Shown here one piece after another: positions 1-8,714 of a stretch of DNA of 64,000 nucleotides; positions within the stretch are counted from its first letter, which is position 1, and the number at the start of each line of letters is the position of its first letter. Below the pieces are notes generated by a model. It was given only the letters and a program-made list of their open reading frames with translations. It ran no database searches and was not told the DNA's origin. The stretch is from NCBI RefSeq assembly GCF_004114615.1, contig NZ_CP035300.1:992001-1056000 (forward strand), read 5' to 3'. This DNA is from Dyella sp. M7H15-1 (GTDB lineage: Bacteria; Pseudomonadota; Gammaproteobacteria; Xanthomonadales; Rhodanobacteraceae). The position numbers were made by a program, and so were the translations under genes.

Positions 1-955
1 CGGCCGGCAGCGAGGTGGAGACCGACAGCACGCCGAAAGACAGCGTGTTTAATGCGGGATAGACGCGATTCATGACAACAACGCCAAGCCTTGTCATCTG
101 CCGATCGGTAAAGGCGACGATGATGACGAAGCCGAGCAGATTGAGACCTCCCTGAATGAACCCCAGGAAGGTCGCCAGCCGGTCAATGCTGGGAAAGTGC
201 AGGGTGTAGATCGAGAATGCCAGATATTCTGATACGCATTGCAGGAACACGTTGAGAAACATCGCCGCGGCCAGGAGGGAAACCAGCGGGTAGCGCCGCA
301 GGAGCCGAGGCATCAGGCGTAGGCTCTCCTCAGCAGTCGGCTCGACGTCTTCGAGTGGTTGATGCCGCCGCGACAACCAGGCGAAATATGCAATCACCAC
401 AAGCACCAGCGCAGGCGTCAACAACAAGGCGATGCGGGGGCCTGCGAACGCGTTGACGGAACCAACGCCGGCGCCGCCAATCAGCCCGCCCAAGGCCATG
501 CCAACGGCGACACGCCCGATAGCGCGCTTGGCGTCGGTGACGCTGAAATAGTCGGCGAACAGCACGTAATAGATGCTGTACAGTAGCTGCTCGCACACCG
601 AGATGCCCAGATAGACGACGTAGTACCAGCTGTCGCCGAGTCTGAGCACGGCCGACATCGTTAGGCTTACGAGCACGAATACGCCGAGCATAAACTTGAG
701 GATCACGCGGCGGGGGAAGCGATCGATAATTCCCGACAGCATGATCGAACACGGAATCGAGATCGCGGCAAACAAGACGTAGTAAATGGGGATCGCCGAG
801 ACGCCGAACCGCGACAGGAACAACGACGCTGCCAGCGTCGACGCGTAGGTGTTCTGCGTCGCCAGCAGGAACGCCATTATCATGAAATGCCCGGCACGTC
901 CGCCGAAATGTGCGGCTGTCGCTGCCACGGCGTTTCGCGCCAACGCCTTCGTCAT
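1..955 (-). CDS. MFS / nucleotide-translocase-like membrane transporter, 3' part cut by window edge
   Basis: An open frame runs without a stop from ATG at 955 to the left edge, giving the first 318 residues of a polytopic inner-membrane protein. Hydrophobic segments alternate with short charged loops throughout; a cytoplasmic-loop signature DRFPRR appears near residue 80, typical of the loop between helices 2 and 3 in major-facilitator proteins. The overall look (TLAASLFLSRFG at the N-terminus, long helices, no soluble domain yet) also recalls ATP/ADP-translocase-like carriers that carry extra C-terminal domains, which would lie outside the window. Substrate unknown. It reads toward the left edge, away from the insertion-sequence remnants at 1021-2814. 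Confidence 0.7.
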   Translation of the reverse strand, partial: MTKALARNAVAATAAHFGGRAGHFMIMAFLLATQNTYASTLAASLFLSRFGVSAIPIYYVLFAAISIPCSIMLSGIIDRFPRRVILKFMLGVFVLVSLTMSAVLRLGDSWYYVVYLGISVCEQLLYSIYYVLFADYFSVTDAKRAIGRVAVGMALGGLIGGAGVGSVNAFAGPRIALLLTPALVLVVIAYFAWLSRRHQPLEDVEPTAEESLRLMPRLLRRYPLVSLLAAAMFLNVFLQCVSEYLAFSIYTLHFPSIDRLATFLGFIQGGLNLLGFVIIVAFTDRQMTRLGVVVMNRVYPALNTLSFGVLSVSTSLPA

Positions 956-1020
956 TGCCGGAGTCCGATCGCAGGATTCGCCCTGCGGAGTGGCGGAACT
1001 GCCGAGACTGATACTATCAT

Positions 1021-1070
1021 CCTAGTGCCGAATGGAGAATCTATTCCTAGTGCCGAATGGAGAATCTATT
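1021..1070. repeat. Perfect 25-bp tandem duplication
   Basis: Two adjacent identical 25-bp units (1021-1045 and 1046-1070), each starting cctagtgccg and ending gagaatctatt. It lies in the gap between the membrane transporter start and the IS481 remnant, so it may be a slipped-strand duplication or a transposition scar. Only two units, no spacers. Confidence 0.9.
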
Positions 1071-1135
1071 CTAGTTCTGAGGCGTTCTGGCTTTAAGTGT
1101 AGAAGTATGGCCGGGTACGTGTTAGCAACGAATAA

Positions 1136-1609
1136 CGCCAGCGCGGCACGTTTGTCAGCCCGTCCGGTGTGCGCTCCATCTGGTTAAGGCATCAGCTGGC
1201 TAACTTCAAGCAACGGCTCCGTGCCCTGGAAAAACACGTTGCCTAAAGTGACGCGGTGCTCACGGAGGCCCAGGTGGTAGCGCTGGAAAGGAAGTCTGAC
1301 GATGATGTGGCATGTGGCGAAATCGAAACCGCGCATCCTGGTTATCTTGGCTCACAGGACACGTTTTATGTTGGCACCCTGAAAGGTGTTGGTCGTATTT
1401 ATCAACAGACCTATGTCGACACCTACAGCAAGGTAGCCTTTGCCAAACTACATCCCACCAAGACGCCAATTACCGCTGCCGACTTGTTGAACGACAAGGT
1501 GTTGCCATTCTTTGCAGCGAGTGATGTTCCCGTGCTTCGTGTCCTGACTGACTGTGGCAAGGAATTCTGCGGCAAGCTGGAGCAGCATGATTACCCGTTG
1601 TATCTGGCG
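1136..1609 (+). pseudogene. IS481-family transposase, internal fragment with in-frame stop
   Basis: The reading frame from 1136 encodes RQRGTFVSPSGVRSIW, then an in-frame TAA at 1244-1246, then the integrase catalytic core (AHPGYLGSQDTFYVGTLKG, YVDTYSKVAFAKL, LTDCGKEF). These are characteristic of IS481-family DDE transposases. The first two catalytic aspartates (in YVDTYS and LTDCGKEF) are visible, but homology stops abruptly after YPLYLA near 1609, so the third catalytic residue and the C-terminus are missing; the N-terminal helix-turn-helix part is also absent. Clearly a dead copy truncated on both sides and butted against the IS4 remnant that follows on the opposite strand. Confidence 0.8.
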
Positions 1610-1741
1610 ACGTTTGTTCGACGACAACATCCTACCAACACGAATCAGCCTTTTTCTTTTATTTTCAATGCTGTGCGTCAGCCCCGAAATTCGCTGGGCC
1701 TTAAGTTTAGTGCCATTAGCCTTAACGCCCCTCAACACGCC

Positions 1742-2814
1742 TTAGTAATCAGCGAGCTTATGTGGCTTGGGCCGATGCCGGTCCCGCGACTTGGACTTAT
1801 CGGGTCGATGCACAAAAGTTCGTCGTGCAATAAGGCCGAGCACGTCATGGAGTCGGTTGCAAATGTCATACCCCAACAGGAGCACCGACAGCACCGGCCG
1901 GAAAGCCGTCATCGCGTAGGTGCGATTGATCCTATGTTTTTCCGGTAAGCTGGCTTCTTTATAAGCCTTGGCGGCGACCAGCACGTGCAGATTGTCGCAC
2001 ATGACTTTGGCGTCCAGATCCTGCATCACGGCCAGTTGCGACAGACCTGAGACAGGTTCCAGATTGAGGCGGTGTTTGAGGCGTTTGAACGCTTCTTCGA
2101 TACGCCAGCGCGGGTGATACAAATCGCCAAAGGCCTTGGCTGGAAACAGGCTCCGATCAAAGAGCAGTGGTCATGAGCACACGCACGCGACCGGCCGAAG
2201 CGACATGGCGCACCCCGCGCACTTTTATGGGTGTGGCAGGACATTCATAGTCCGCAACATCCCTGGGACTGGGTGGTGCCAGTGCCACGATCTGCTCGAA
2301 CAGCATTTGCCGTTCATTCGCGTGGGTACTGCGCACGGAAGCCAACAACATGAGTTCGGCGCCGAGCAGATACAAGCCGAAGACCATCGGGTCGGCGTCG
2401 GCGGCGCGTGGAACATGACTAGCACGAATAGCAAAACGTATCGTCGAGTCATCGGCCGCCGCCAAGCGCCGGTCACGCCAGTGCGGCACAAAGCCCGCGG
2501 CGTCAGCGCATTCGACAAGATGATCGTTAAGCAGGAAATCGCGAAACCAGACAGTTTGGCCCGCGCCTGGGCCACAGCCTGTTCGCTCACCTCACGCACC
2601 CAATCAACCTGTTGTTTGACGCGAGCAAGAACTCGTCCACTTCAGCCTGGACGCTTTTGCGCATACCACTCACCAGGAGGGTCACCAGGGTGGGAAGGGG
2701 AAGTTTGCGTTGACGCGTGAACGCGCTGGGATGTTCCGGGTGTCGCGCCACATCGCGAAACTCTGCCGAATGCATATAGTCGGAAAGACCGGAGAAGACC
2801 GCTGTCAAATCCAT
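1742..2814 (-). pseudogene. IS4-family transposase, multiply frameshifted
   Basis: On the minus strand four pieces in different frames together form one IS4-family transposase. The N-terminal piece starts at ATG 2814 (HPSAFTRQRKLPLPTLVTLL), a second piece around 2600-2500 has VSEQAVAQARAKLSG, a third (2489-2157) carries RLAAADDSTIRF with the first catalytic Asp and GLYLLGAELMLLASVRSTH, and the last (2122-1742) carries RWRIEEAFKRLKHRLN with the catalytic Glu region. At least three frameshifts (about 2630, between 2560 and 2490, and about 2140) separate them, so no functional enzyme is made. It forms a boundary of the type IV secretion island. Confidence 0.8.
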
Positions 2815-3447
2815 GAAGACTCAATGAAAACCAAAAATGATCTTCATTGGCCGCCACTGCGAAATCGTCTCGGCCTGCGACTAAGGCGGAAGTGTCACTA
2901 TTCGCACCAAAATCCAGTGACACCGATAATGATGTGTGCTAGCTTCTGAAAACACCGATAGGAAACGGTGGAACAGGGGACAGGGGCATGGAAGATGATG
3001 CTGCACTCGCTGCAGGAAAGACTGTTTTCGCTCGGCGGATCTCCGCGTAGAGCGCGATTTTTTGTGCGTCTTGTCCGCAGACCTCTGGCTTGCCTACTAC
3101 GTCGACGGGAGGCGAACGGATACGACGCCGCAGGCGACATGGTTCACGATCAGAGGAGATCGCTGGCATGCCAGCGATTCCCGACTCAGTCTCCAGCTCG
3201 TTCAGATTTGGCTTCTGGTGTGGCTTTCCCAGGGCTATCCATCAAAGACACGGCTGACAATGCCACGCGAGAAGTTGCCAAAAGCGGCAACCGCTCCGCG
3301 AGCCCGCATGTAAATTATGTCAATTTATTGATTTTATTAGCATTTTCGACAAAATCAATGAGGCGAGACGCACTATTGCGCAAACCTGCTCGACTGCAAT
3401 TGTTCAAAGATTTAGCGATGCGATTGTTGGAAGAATCCACGCGCAGA
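2815..3447. other. Non-coding or unrecognised spacer before virB1
   Basis: About 630 bases between the IS4 remnant and virB1. Open frames exist on both strands, but none shows a recognisable family, a good ribosome site or a signal peptide. The last ~150 bases (3300-3447) are visibly AT-rich compared with the flanks and are the likely place for the promoter of the virB operon. The frame of virB1 is open back to 2968, but that extension is Arg/Ser-rich and unlike lytic transglycosylases. Confidence 0.5.
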
Positions 3448-4242
3448 ATGACGGCAATGAACGCCATCAAAGTTGCAAAAGTGATTACTTCACTGGTGAC
3501 ACTGACCGCGACCGCTGCCGTAGCCGATACCACTGCAAATACCGTGATCCCGCGCGAACTGGCGCACACTATCACGCGTTGCGCTCCCCAGGTCGCTCCG
3601 AACACCATCCTCAATCTGGTACGCGCCGAATCGGCTTTCGACCCAAACCTCATCGGCATCAATGCCGATCCGCACCAAACCATCCAGTCGAAGAACGCCA
3701 CCGACGCTACCGACGCCGCGCAACGGTTCATCTCGCAAGGCAAAAACATCGACCTGGGCCTCGGTCAAATCAATAGCGCCAACCTAGCGAGGTTGAAGCT
3801 GACTGTCGCTCAGGCTTTCGACCCGTGCCTCAACGTCAAGGCTGCCGCGCAACTGCTGACAGAGGCCTACTTGAAGGCACGTACCACAGCCGCCAACGAT
3901 CAGGCCGCGCTCGACGCGGCCTTGTCGGCGTACAACACTGGCACGCAAAGCGGCGGCCTTGTGAACGGCTACGTGGCGCAAGTGCGCAGCACGTACACGG
4001 TGCCGAGCATTGATGGTGCGACCAGCGAAGGCACCTCTGCAGCCGCCCAGCTGGCGGCTGTTCAAGTCACGGCCGAACGCCCTGTCCCGGCACCGGCGTG
4101 GGACGTCTACGGGCAAGCCCAACAAGGCTCGTCCGTAGTGGAGCCTGCCAAAACCAGCAGCGCCACACCAGCCGCCACGGCGGTCATGGTGTTCGGTGCC
4201 GCCCCCCAAGCCAGCGCCGCCGGGCAGGATGGTGGCCAGTGA
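3448..4242 (+). CDS. virB1: VirB1-like lytic transglycosylase of the type IV secretion system
   Basis: 264-residue exported murein hydrolase expected to open the peptidoglycan for assembly of the secretion channel. A signal peptide (MTAMNAIKVAKVITSLVTLT... cut after AVA/ADT near residue 28) precedes an SLT domain; the catalytic glutamate is in LVRAESAFDP (Glu about 61), followed by GLGQINSANL and SAYNTGTQSGG, all hallmarks of goose-lysozyme-like transglycosylases. The C-terminal ~80 residues are Ala/Pro/Ser-rich, as in VirB1 proteins. Start chosen because it places the signal peptide at the N-terminus; ATG 3457 is an alternative and neither has a strong Shine-Dalgarno. First gene of the virB run. 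Confidence 0.85.
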   Translation: MTAMNAIKVAKVITSLVTLTATAAVADTTANTVIPRELAHTITRCAPQVAPNTILNLVRAESAFDPNLIGINADPHQTIQSKNATDATDAAQRFISQGKNIDLGLGQINSANLARLKLTVAQAFDPCLNVKAAAQLLTEAYLKARTTAANDQAALDAALSAYNTGTQSGGLVNGYVAQVRSTYTVPSIDGATSEGTSAAAQLAAVQVTAERPVPAPAWDVYGQAQQGSSVVEPAKTSSATPAATAVMVFGAAPQASAAGQDGGQ

Positions 4243-4317
4243 CCCAGCCAGCTAATCGCCTGAACGTGTCTCCCGCCATGTATTTCGCCAGTAAAACCCG
4301 GTGGAATTCTTACAACT

Positions 4318-4629
4318 ATGGCCGACATCCAGCGCAAAACCTTCTACCAGCCGACCACTTGGCAAGCGACCTCCGTCACGGTGTACGAGGCGGAATGGGC
4401 GGACTTGCTATCGCAACCAATGATGCGACAACTGCTGATAACGCGGTACGCCGAAGGACGGGCCTTGCAAGCTTTGCCAGCATGGAAAAACGAGTTCGTC
4501 ACCCTCGCGTCCCTGAAAAAGGAGGCTCGCTACTACCAAGCCCTTGATCGCCTCATCGCAACGATTGAGAAACACGGCCCTCTGTCACCGACCTTACTCT
4601 CCCTGGAGAACCATCCTCATGAACGGTAA
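4318..4629 (+). CDS. Unrecognised 103-aa protein between virB1 and virB2
   Basis: A 103-residue soluble, charged protein of no family I recognise, without signal peptide or membrane segment. It has aromatic-rich N-terminal sequence (FYQPTTWQATSVTVYEAEW) and a probable helical C-terminal half (TLASLKKEARYYQALDRLIA). It lies in the same direction as the virB genes, and its stop (4627-4629) overlaps the virB2 start (4619) by 11 bases, so it is likely translationally coupled and part of the secretion operon. It could be an accessory, assembly or regulatory factor; no function is claimed. Confidence 0.65.
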   Translation: MADIQRKTFYQPTTWQATSVTVYEAEWADLLSQPMMRQLLITRYAEGRALQALPAWKNEFVTLASLKKEARYYQALDRLIATIEKHGPLSPTLLSLENHPHER

Positions 4630-5044
4630 CCATTCGCTCGCTCACCGCGCCAACGATCTGTCCCTGCGAACCCTCGCTGCCGTTACCGCAGCCACCACGC
4701 CTGCCGTCAAACTCTCCCGCATCGCCACCCGCGGAACCAACTTCCTCTCCTTCGCCCTGATGTTCACGATCGCCACCTTGATAATCGTGCATCCGAGCCT
4801 TGCCTTTACGCAGGACGCGGCCAGCCAGCTCAAAACGCAGGCGAACTCGGCCCTGTCCTGGCTGTGGACGGGCGTGTACTTCATCCTCGTGGTGGCCGTA
4901 CTCGGCTCCGGCGTCATGGCCGCCTTCGGTCGCATGGAATGGCGTACGGTCGGCCAGGTGCTGATTGGCTGCGTCGTGGCCGGTATGGCTACCGCTGTGG
5001 TGCAGGGCCTGTTTGGTAACTCGACCAACACCAACTTCGGTTGA
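4619..5044 (+). CDS. virB2: VirB2 major pilin
   Basis: 141-residue pilin precursor. An unusually long N-terminal region (about 60 residues) contains a hydrophobic stretch ending at PSLAF, where signal peptidase would cut before TQDAASQ, leaving a ~78-residue mature pilin with two membrane helices (WTGVYFILVVAVLGSGVMAAF and VLIGCVVAGMATAVVQGLF), the typical VirB2 layout. Start at ATG 4619 is supported by a CTGGAG ribosome site 9 bases upstream and the coupled overlap with the preceding gene; the frame is open further upstream but without support. Confidence 0.85.
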   Translation: MNGNHSLAHRANDLSLRTLAAVTAATTPAVKLSRIATRGTNFLSFALMFTIATLIIVHPSLAFTQDAASQLKTQANSALSWLWTGVYFILVVAVLGSGVMAAFGRMEWRTVGQVLIGCVVAGMATAVVQGLFGNSTNTNFG

Positions 5045-5049
5045 TCGCC

Positions 5050-5397
5050 ATGAGCGGCCCACGTGACGAAAACAAATTGCGAGCCGATCCATTGTTCGGC
5101 GGGCTGACTCGGCCAGCCATGATCTTCAGCTTGCCGATCGAAGCCGCAGCCGGCATAGGGGCAGGAACGATGGTGGTGTTCTTGGTAACCAAGATCGCCA
5201 ACCTCGACATCATGTGGTCGATCATGTCCCTGGGCATGGGCGTAGTCCTCTACGCCCTTGCCCGCCTGGTTTGCGCCCGTGATCCGCGGGCTTTCCGCTA
5301 TGTGCTGCTCCAGCTCAAGACCAAAGGCGCGCACCGCACACGGCATTACTGGAAAAGCGGTTCGTACTCTCCCCTCCGGGCGCGCAAGCGCCGTTGA
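5050..5397 (+). CDS. virB3: VirB3 inner-membrane component
   Basis: 115-residue inner-membrane protein. The N-terminal DPLFGGLTRPAM motif and the ARDPRAFR motif after the second helix are characteristic of VirB3/TrbD; two hydrophobic segments lie at about residues 25-47 and 53-72. VirB3 works with the VirB4 ATPase, and in some systems is fused to it; here the two are separate genes. Start at ATG 5050 lies 5 bases after the virB2 stop; a TTG at 5041 in frame is possible but less likely. The C-terminus is strongly basic (RARKRR). Confidence 0.88.
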   Translation: MSGPRDENKLRADPLFGGLTRPAMIFSLPIEAAAGIGAGTMVVFLVTKIANLDIMWSIMSLGMGVVLYALARLVCARDPRAFRYVLLQLKTKGAHRTRHYWKSGSYSPLRARKRR

Positions 5398-5411
5398 GAC
5401 AAGGATTTACC

Positions 5412-7841
5412 ATGTCTTCGTCCATCGAAGCGAAGCAAGCCCTCGTGAACCAGGCTCGGCCGATAGCCGAGCATGTGCCTGTAACGTCACACATCACGCG
5501 GCACAACGTCCGACTGAAAGGCGGCGAGATGGCGACCGTGTTCAAGATCGCCGGCATCGCCCACGAGGCGGCCGACGACGAAGACCTGCAGGGTTGGCAT
5601 GAAGCCCTCAAAGGCCTGCTCAAGAACATCGGCGCCGATGATGTGGCGATCTGGACGCACCTGCTCCGCGAACCGCGCAACAGATACCCTGACGGGTATT
5701 TCGATATCGGTTTTGCGAGCGACCTAAACGATAAGTACAAGGCCAGCCTCCAGGGTCTGGCCATGATGGTCAACTCGCACTACCTGACCTTGATCGTGCG
5801 CGGCAAACACGGCGCGGCCAAGTGGTTCGACTTCGGCGGAAAGAAGACCCAGCAGTCGATCCAGGATGACATCGACGCGCAAAGCGAACACCTCGACGAG
5901 CTGGCCGACACGGTGAAGGCTGGCCTTGCGCGCTACGGCGCGCGACGGCTGGAAACCTATGAGTACAATGGCCTGGTCTGCTCCGAAGTGCTGGAGTTCT
6001 ACCACTACCTGTTGACCTGCACCTGGCAGCGCGTGGCAATCCCGAAGGGAAGTGCGCGCTTTGCGATCGGCAATGCGCGCATTAGCTTCGGTGTCGATCA
6101 ATTTGAAGTGCGCGACATGACATCCACGCGCCTCGGAGCGATCGCGGCGGTGTCAGAGTATCAAGTGGAACGCACGGAGCCGGGCCACCTGGTGGTGGCT
6201 CTCACGATACCCTTCCCCTTCGTGCTGACGCAGAGTTTCGCCACGTACTCGAAGACGAAGGCACTTGCCGCGTTGGACAAGCAGCAACGCTTGCTGCGTA
6301 ATGCCAAAGACAAATCGTCTTCGCAGATGGAGTCGATTTCTGACGCGCTGGACGACTTGTCGGCCAGCCGCTCCATCTACGGCGAGCACCACCTGAGCTT
6401 GATGGTGCTGGCCGACACGCAACGCCAGCTCAAAGAACGCCTGGCCGAAGCTCGCACGATGTTGAGCGAGGCCGGGTTCCTGGCCGTGCGCGAGGACGAG
6501 TGCCTTGAAGCGGCCTACTTCGCGCAATTGCCGGGCAACTTCGATCTGCGCCCGCGCCCCGCTGCGATCAGTTCCGGGAACTTCATCGGATTCACCGGCT
6601 TCCACAACTACCCGCACGGCCGCACCCACGGTAACCAGTGGGGGCCAGCCCTAACCCTGCTGAAAACGACGTCGGGCACGCCATTCTACTTCAACTTCCA
6701 CCTACCACCCGGTGGCCGTAAGGGACTGGACGAGTCCAAGCAAGATGACCGCGTAGCGGGCCATACGCTTATGCTTGGCCCGACCGGCGCCGGCAAGACC
6801 GTCATCCAGACGTTCATGCTGGCCCAGGCCGAAAAATACAAGCCGACCGTCTTCACCTTCGACAAGGATCGTGGCCAGGAAATCTTTATCCGCGCCATGG
6901 GCGGCCAGTACCACACGCTGCAGAACGGCAAGCAAACGGGCTTCAACCCTTTGGCGTTACCCGACACGCCGGGCAACCGACAATGGGTCATGGATCTGGT
7001 GAAGCGCTGCATCAAGGGCAGCGACCGTGACTTCCGCTTCTCTGCCGATCGCGAACACGAGGTGCAGGAAGCGGTGAATGGCGTCTACCGCATGCCCTAC
7101 GCGACACGGCGCTTCTCGGCGATCAAGGAGTTTTTCGATCCAACCGATCCGAACGGCAACGCCGCGCGCTTCTCGAAGTGGTGCGCCGGCGGCTCGCTGG
7201 GTTGGCTTCTGGACAACCCGACCGATGCCATTTCGCTCGGCACTGGACGGCACTTCGGGTTCGACGTGACGGACTTCCTCGAGAACGAGGAAACGCGAAC
7301 CGTGACGGTGATGTATCTCTTTCATCGCATGGAGTCCCTGATCGACGGACGCCGCTTCATCCTGAACATGGACGAGTTTTGGAAGATGCTCATGGACGAG
7401 TATTTCGAGCAGAAGGCGCTCGATGCCGTGAAAACCTACCGCAAGCGCAATGCGCTGGCCTTGTTCGGCACACAATCACCGGCGGACGTGTTGAAGTCCC
7501 GCATCAATGCGCAGCTCATCGAACAGTGCGTGACGCAGCTGTACTTGCCGAACGCAAAGGCTCGCCGCGAGGACTACATCACGGGCTTCAAGCTGTCCGA
7601 ACGCGAGTACGAGATTGTCCGCAAGGACATGGTGGAGCAGAACCTTCGCGGCTTCCTGTTCAAGCAAGGGCCCAACGCGGCCGTGTGCGAACTGAATCTG
7701 CGCGGGTTCGATGACGAATTGGCTGTGATGTCTGGCACCGCAGCCTCGGTGGAATGGTGTGAGCGTGCCCGTGCCTCCGCCGGCGAAACCCCCGATGACT
7801 GGCTGCCAGTATTCCAAGCGATTAGGAGAGAACAAACATGA
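5412..7841 (+). CDS. virB4: VirB4 ATPase
   Basis: 809-residue cytoplasmic/inner-membrane ATPase that powers pilus biogenesis and substrate transfer. The N-terminal half is the VirB4 family domain (CagE/TrbE/VirB); the C-terminal half has Walker A GPTGAGKT at about residues 456-463 and Walker B ILNMDEFWK near 648-655. Length matches family members. Start at ATG 5412 is preceded by AAGGA; the open frame begins 18 bases earlier, overlapping virB3. The stop overlaps the start of virB5 (ATGA at 7838), implying translational coupling. Confidence 0.95.
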   Translation: MSSSIEAKQALVNQARPIAEHVPVTSHITRHNVRLKGGEMATVFKIAGIAHEAADDEDLQGWHEALKGLLKNIGADDVAIWTHLLREPRNRYPDGYFDIGFASDLNDKYKASLQGLAMMVNSHYLTLIVRGKHGAAKWFDFGGKKTQQSIQDDIDAQSEHLDELADTVKAGLARYGARRLETYEYNGLVCSEVLEFYHYLLTCTWQRVAIPKGSARFAIGNARISFGVDQFEVRDMTSTRLGAIAAVSEYQVERTEPGHLVVALTIPFPFVLTQSFATYSKTKALAALDKQQRLLRNAKDKSSSQMESISDALDDLSASRSIYGEHHLSLMVLADTQRQLKERLAEARTMLSEAGFLAVREDECLEAAYFAQLPGNFDLRPRPAAISSGNFIGFTGFHNYPHGRTHGNQWGPALTLLKTTSGTPFYFNFHLPPGGRKGLDESKQDDRVAGHTLMLGPTGAGKTVIQTFMLAQAEKYKPTVFTFDKDRGQEIFIRAMGGQYHTLQNGKQTGFNPLALPDTPGNRQWVMDLVKRCIKGSDRDFRFSADREHEVQEAVNGVYRMPYATRRFSAIKEFFDPTDPNGNAARFSKWCAGGSLGWLLDNPTDAISLGTGRHFGFDVTDFLENEETRTVTVMYLFHRMESLIDGRRFILNMDEFWKMLMDEYFEQKALDAVKTYRKRNALALFGTQSPADVLKSRINAQLIEQCVTQLYLPNAKARREDYITGFKLSEREYEIVRKDMVEQNLRGFLFKQGPNAAVCELNLRGFDDELAVMSGTAASVEWCERARASAGETPDDWLPVFQAIRREQT

Positions 7842-8530
7842 AACGCATGACACGAAGCGCCTTGGCGGTCGCACTGACCGTCGGTTTGGGCGTTGGAATG
7901 GTGGGCACGGCATCGGCACAGATCCCGGTGACCGATGCCATGGCCATCTCGAACCAAACGGAGGAATACACCACCGAGTACGCCACGATGCTGAGCCAGC
8001 TCACGCAGTTGGAAAGCATGTTGGCGACCGCCACTCAGCAACTGTCGTCATCGACGGGCAACCGCGGCCTGGGCAGCCTCCTGCCGGAGTCCTACGCCAA
8101 CAACAACACGAGCACCTGGCAGTCGGCTATCAACGGCGGTAGCGACTCGATCGCCTCGCTTGCCAACTCGATCGAGCAGGAAGCCTCCCAGCTCAACAGC
8201 GGTTCCTTCAACAACGTCGATCCGATCGTGGTGGCCGCCCTGGCGTACGGCATGAGCACGGAGTCCACCGGCCAGGCCGAGAATGCCATGCAGTATCAGA
8301 GCGCGCAGAACCGCTATATCCGGCTGCAGGAAATGATGGGCCAAATCAACTTGACCAGCGACCCGAAGTCAATCGCCGAGCTGCAGGCACGCCTCGAGGC
8401 GGAAAACTCAATGATGCTGAACCAGCTTCTGCAGTTGCAGTCGCAAAACTCGATGCGTGAGAACGCACGGAAAATGCGGGATGAGAAACAGCGCCAGTCG
8501 AACTTCCAATCCCTCATAACGAAGTATTGA
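7838..8530 (+). CDS. virB5: VirB5 minor pilin
   Basis: 230-residue exported protein with a clear signal peptide (MKRMTRSALAVALTVGLGVG..., cut after ASA near residue 28). The mature part is long-helical and Gln/Ser/Asn-rich (QLTQLESMLATATQQL, LQARLEAENSMMLNQLLQLQ), as in VirB5/TraC minor pilins located at the pilus tip. The start overlaps the virB4 stop by four bases and is preceded by AGGAGAG. A gap of ~185 bases follows before virB6. Confidence 0.85.
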   Translation: MKRMTRSALAVALTVGLGVGMVGTASAQIPVTDAMAISNQTEEYTTEYATMLSQLTQLESMLATATQQLSSSTGNRGLGSLLPESYANNNTSTWQSAINGGSDSIASLANSIEQEASQLNSGSFNNVDPIVVAALAYGMSTESTGQAENAMQYQSAQNRYIRLQEMMGQINLTSDPKSIAELQARLEAENSMMLNQLLQLQSQNSMRENARKMRDEKQRQSNFQSLITKY

Positions 8531-8593
8531 GTCGCGATCCGCACCGGGCGTCGAACCCCTGCGACGCCCCATTATTTACCCCGGGAGAACCAC

Positions 8594-8677
8594 ATGAAAC
8601 GACACTGGAACATTCTCGGCATCGCTACCGGGAGCATTTTTGTCGGTCATGGTGGCGAATACAAAAAGATTCAGTGA
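8594..8677 (+). CDS. Possible 27-aa peptide between virB5 and virB6
   Basis: A short frame MKRHWNILGIATGSIFVG... ends at TGA 8677 and is preceded by a good ribosome site (GGGAGAACCAC). Many virB operons carry a short lipoprotein (entry-exclusion EexN type) at this position; this one has a basic N-terminus and hydrophobic core but no lipobox cysteine and is shorter than EexN proteins. It may be a decayed relic or a leader-like peptide. Weak evidence beyond the ribosome site and position. Confidence 0.3.
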   Translation: MKRHWNILGIATGSIFVGHGGEYKKIQ

Positions 8678-8714
8678 AGAAACTGGATTTCATTCATTGG
8701 CAGGAGCGTAGGCC

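Noticed and set aside
330-752. Arg-rich 140-aa frame on the minus strand
   Set aside because: It overlaps the clearly membrane-like transporter frame (1-955, minus) in another phase and has shadow-type Arg/His-rich composition.
1021-1070. Possible CRISPR
   Set aside because: Only two contiguous units without spacers.
2968-3447. 160-codon N-terminal extension of virB1
   Set aside because: Extension is Arg/Ser-rich, precedes a proper signal peptide, and includes AT-rich promoter-like sequence.
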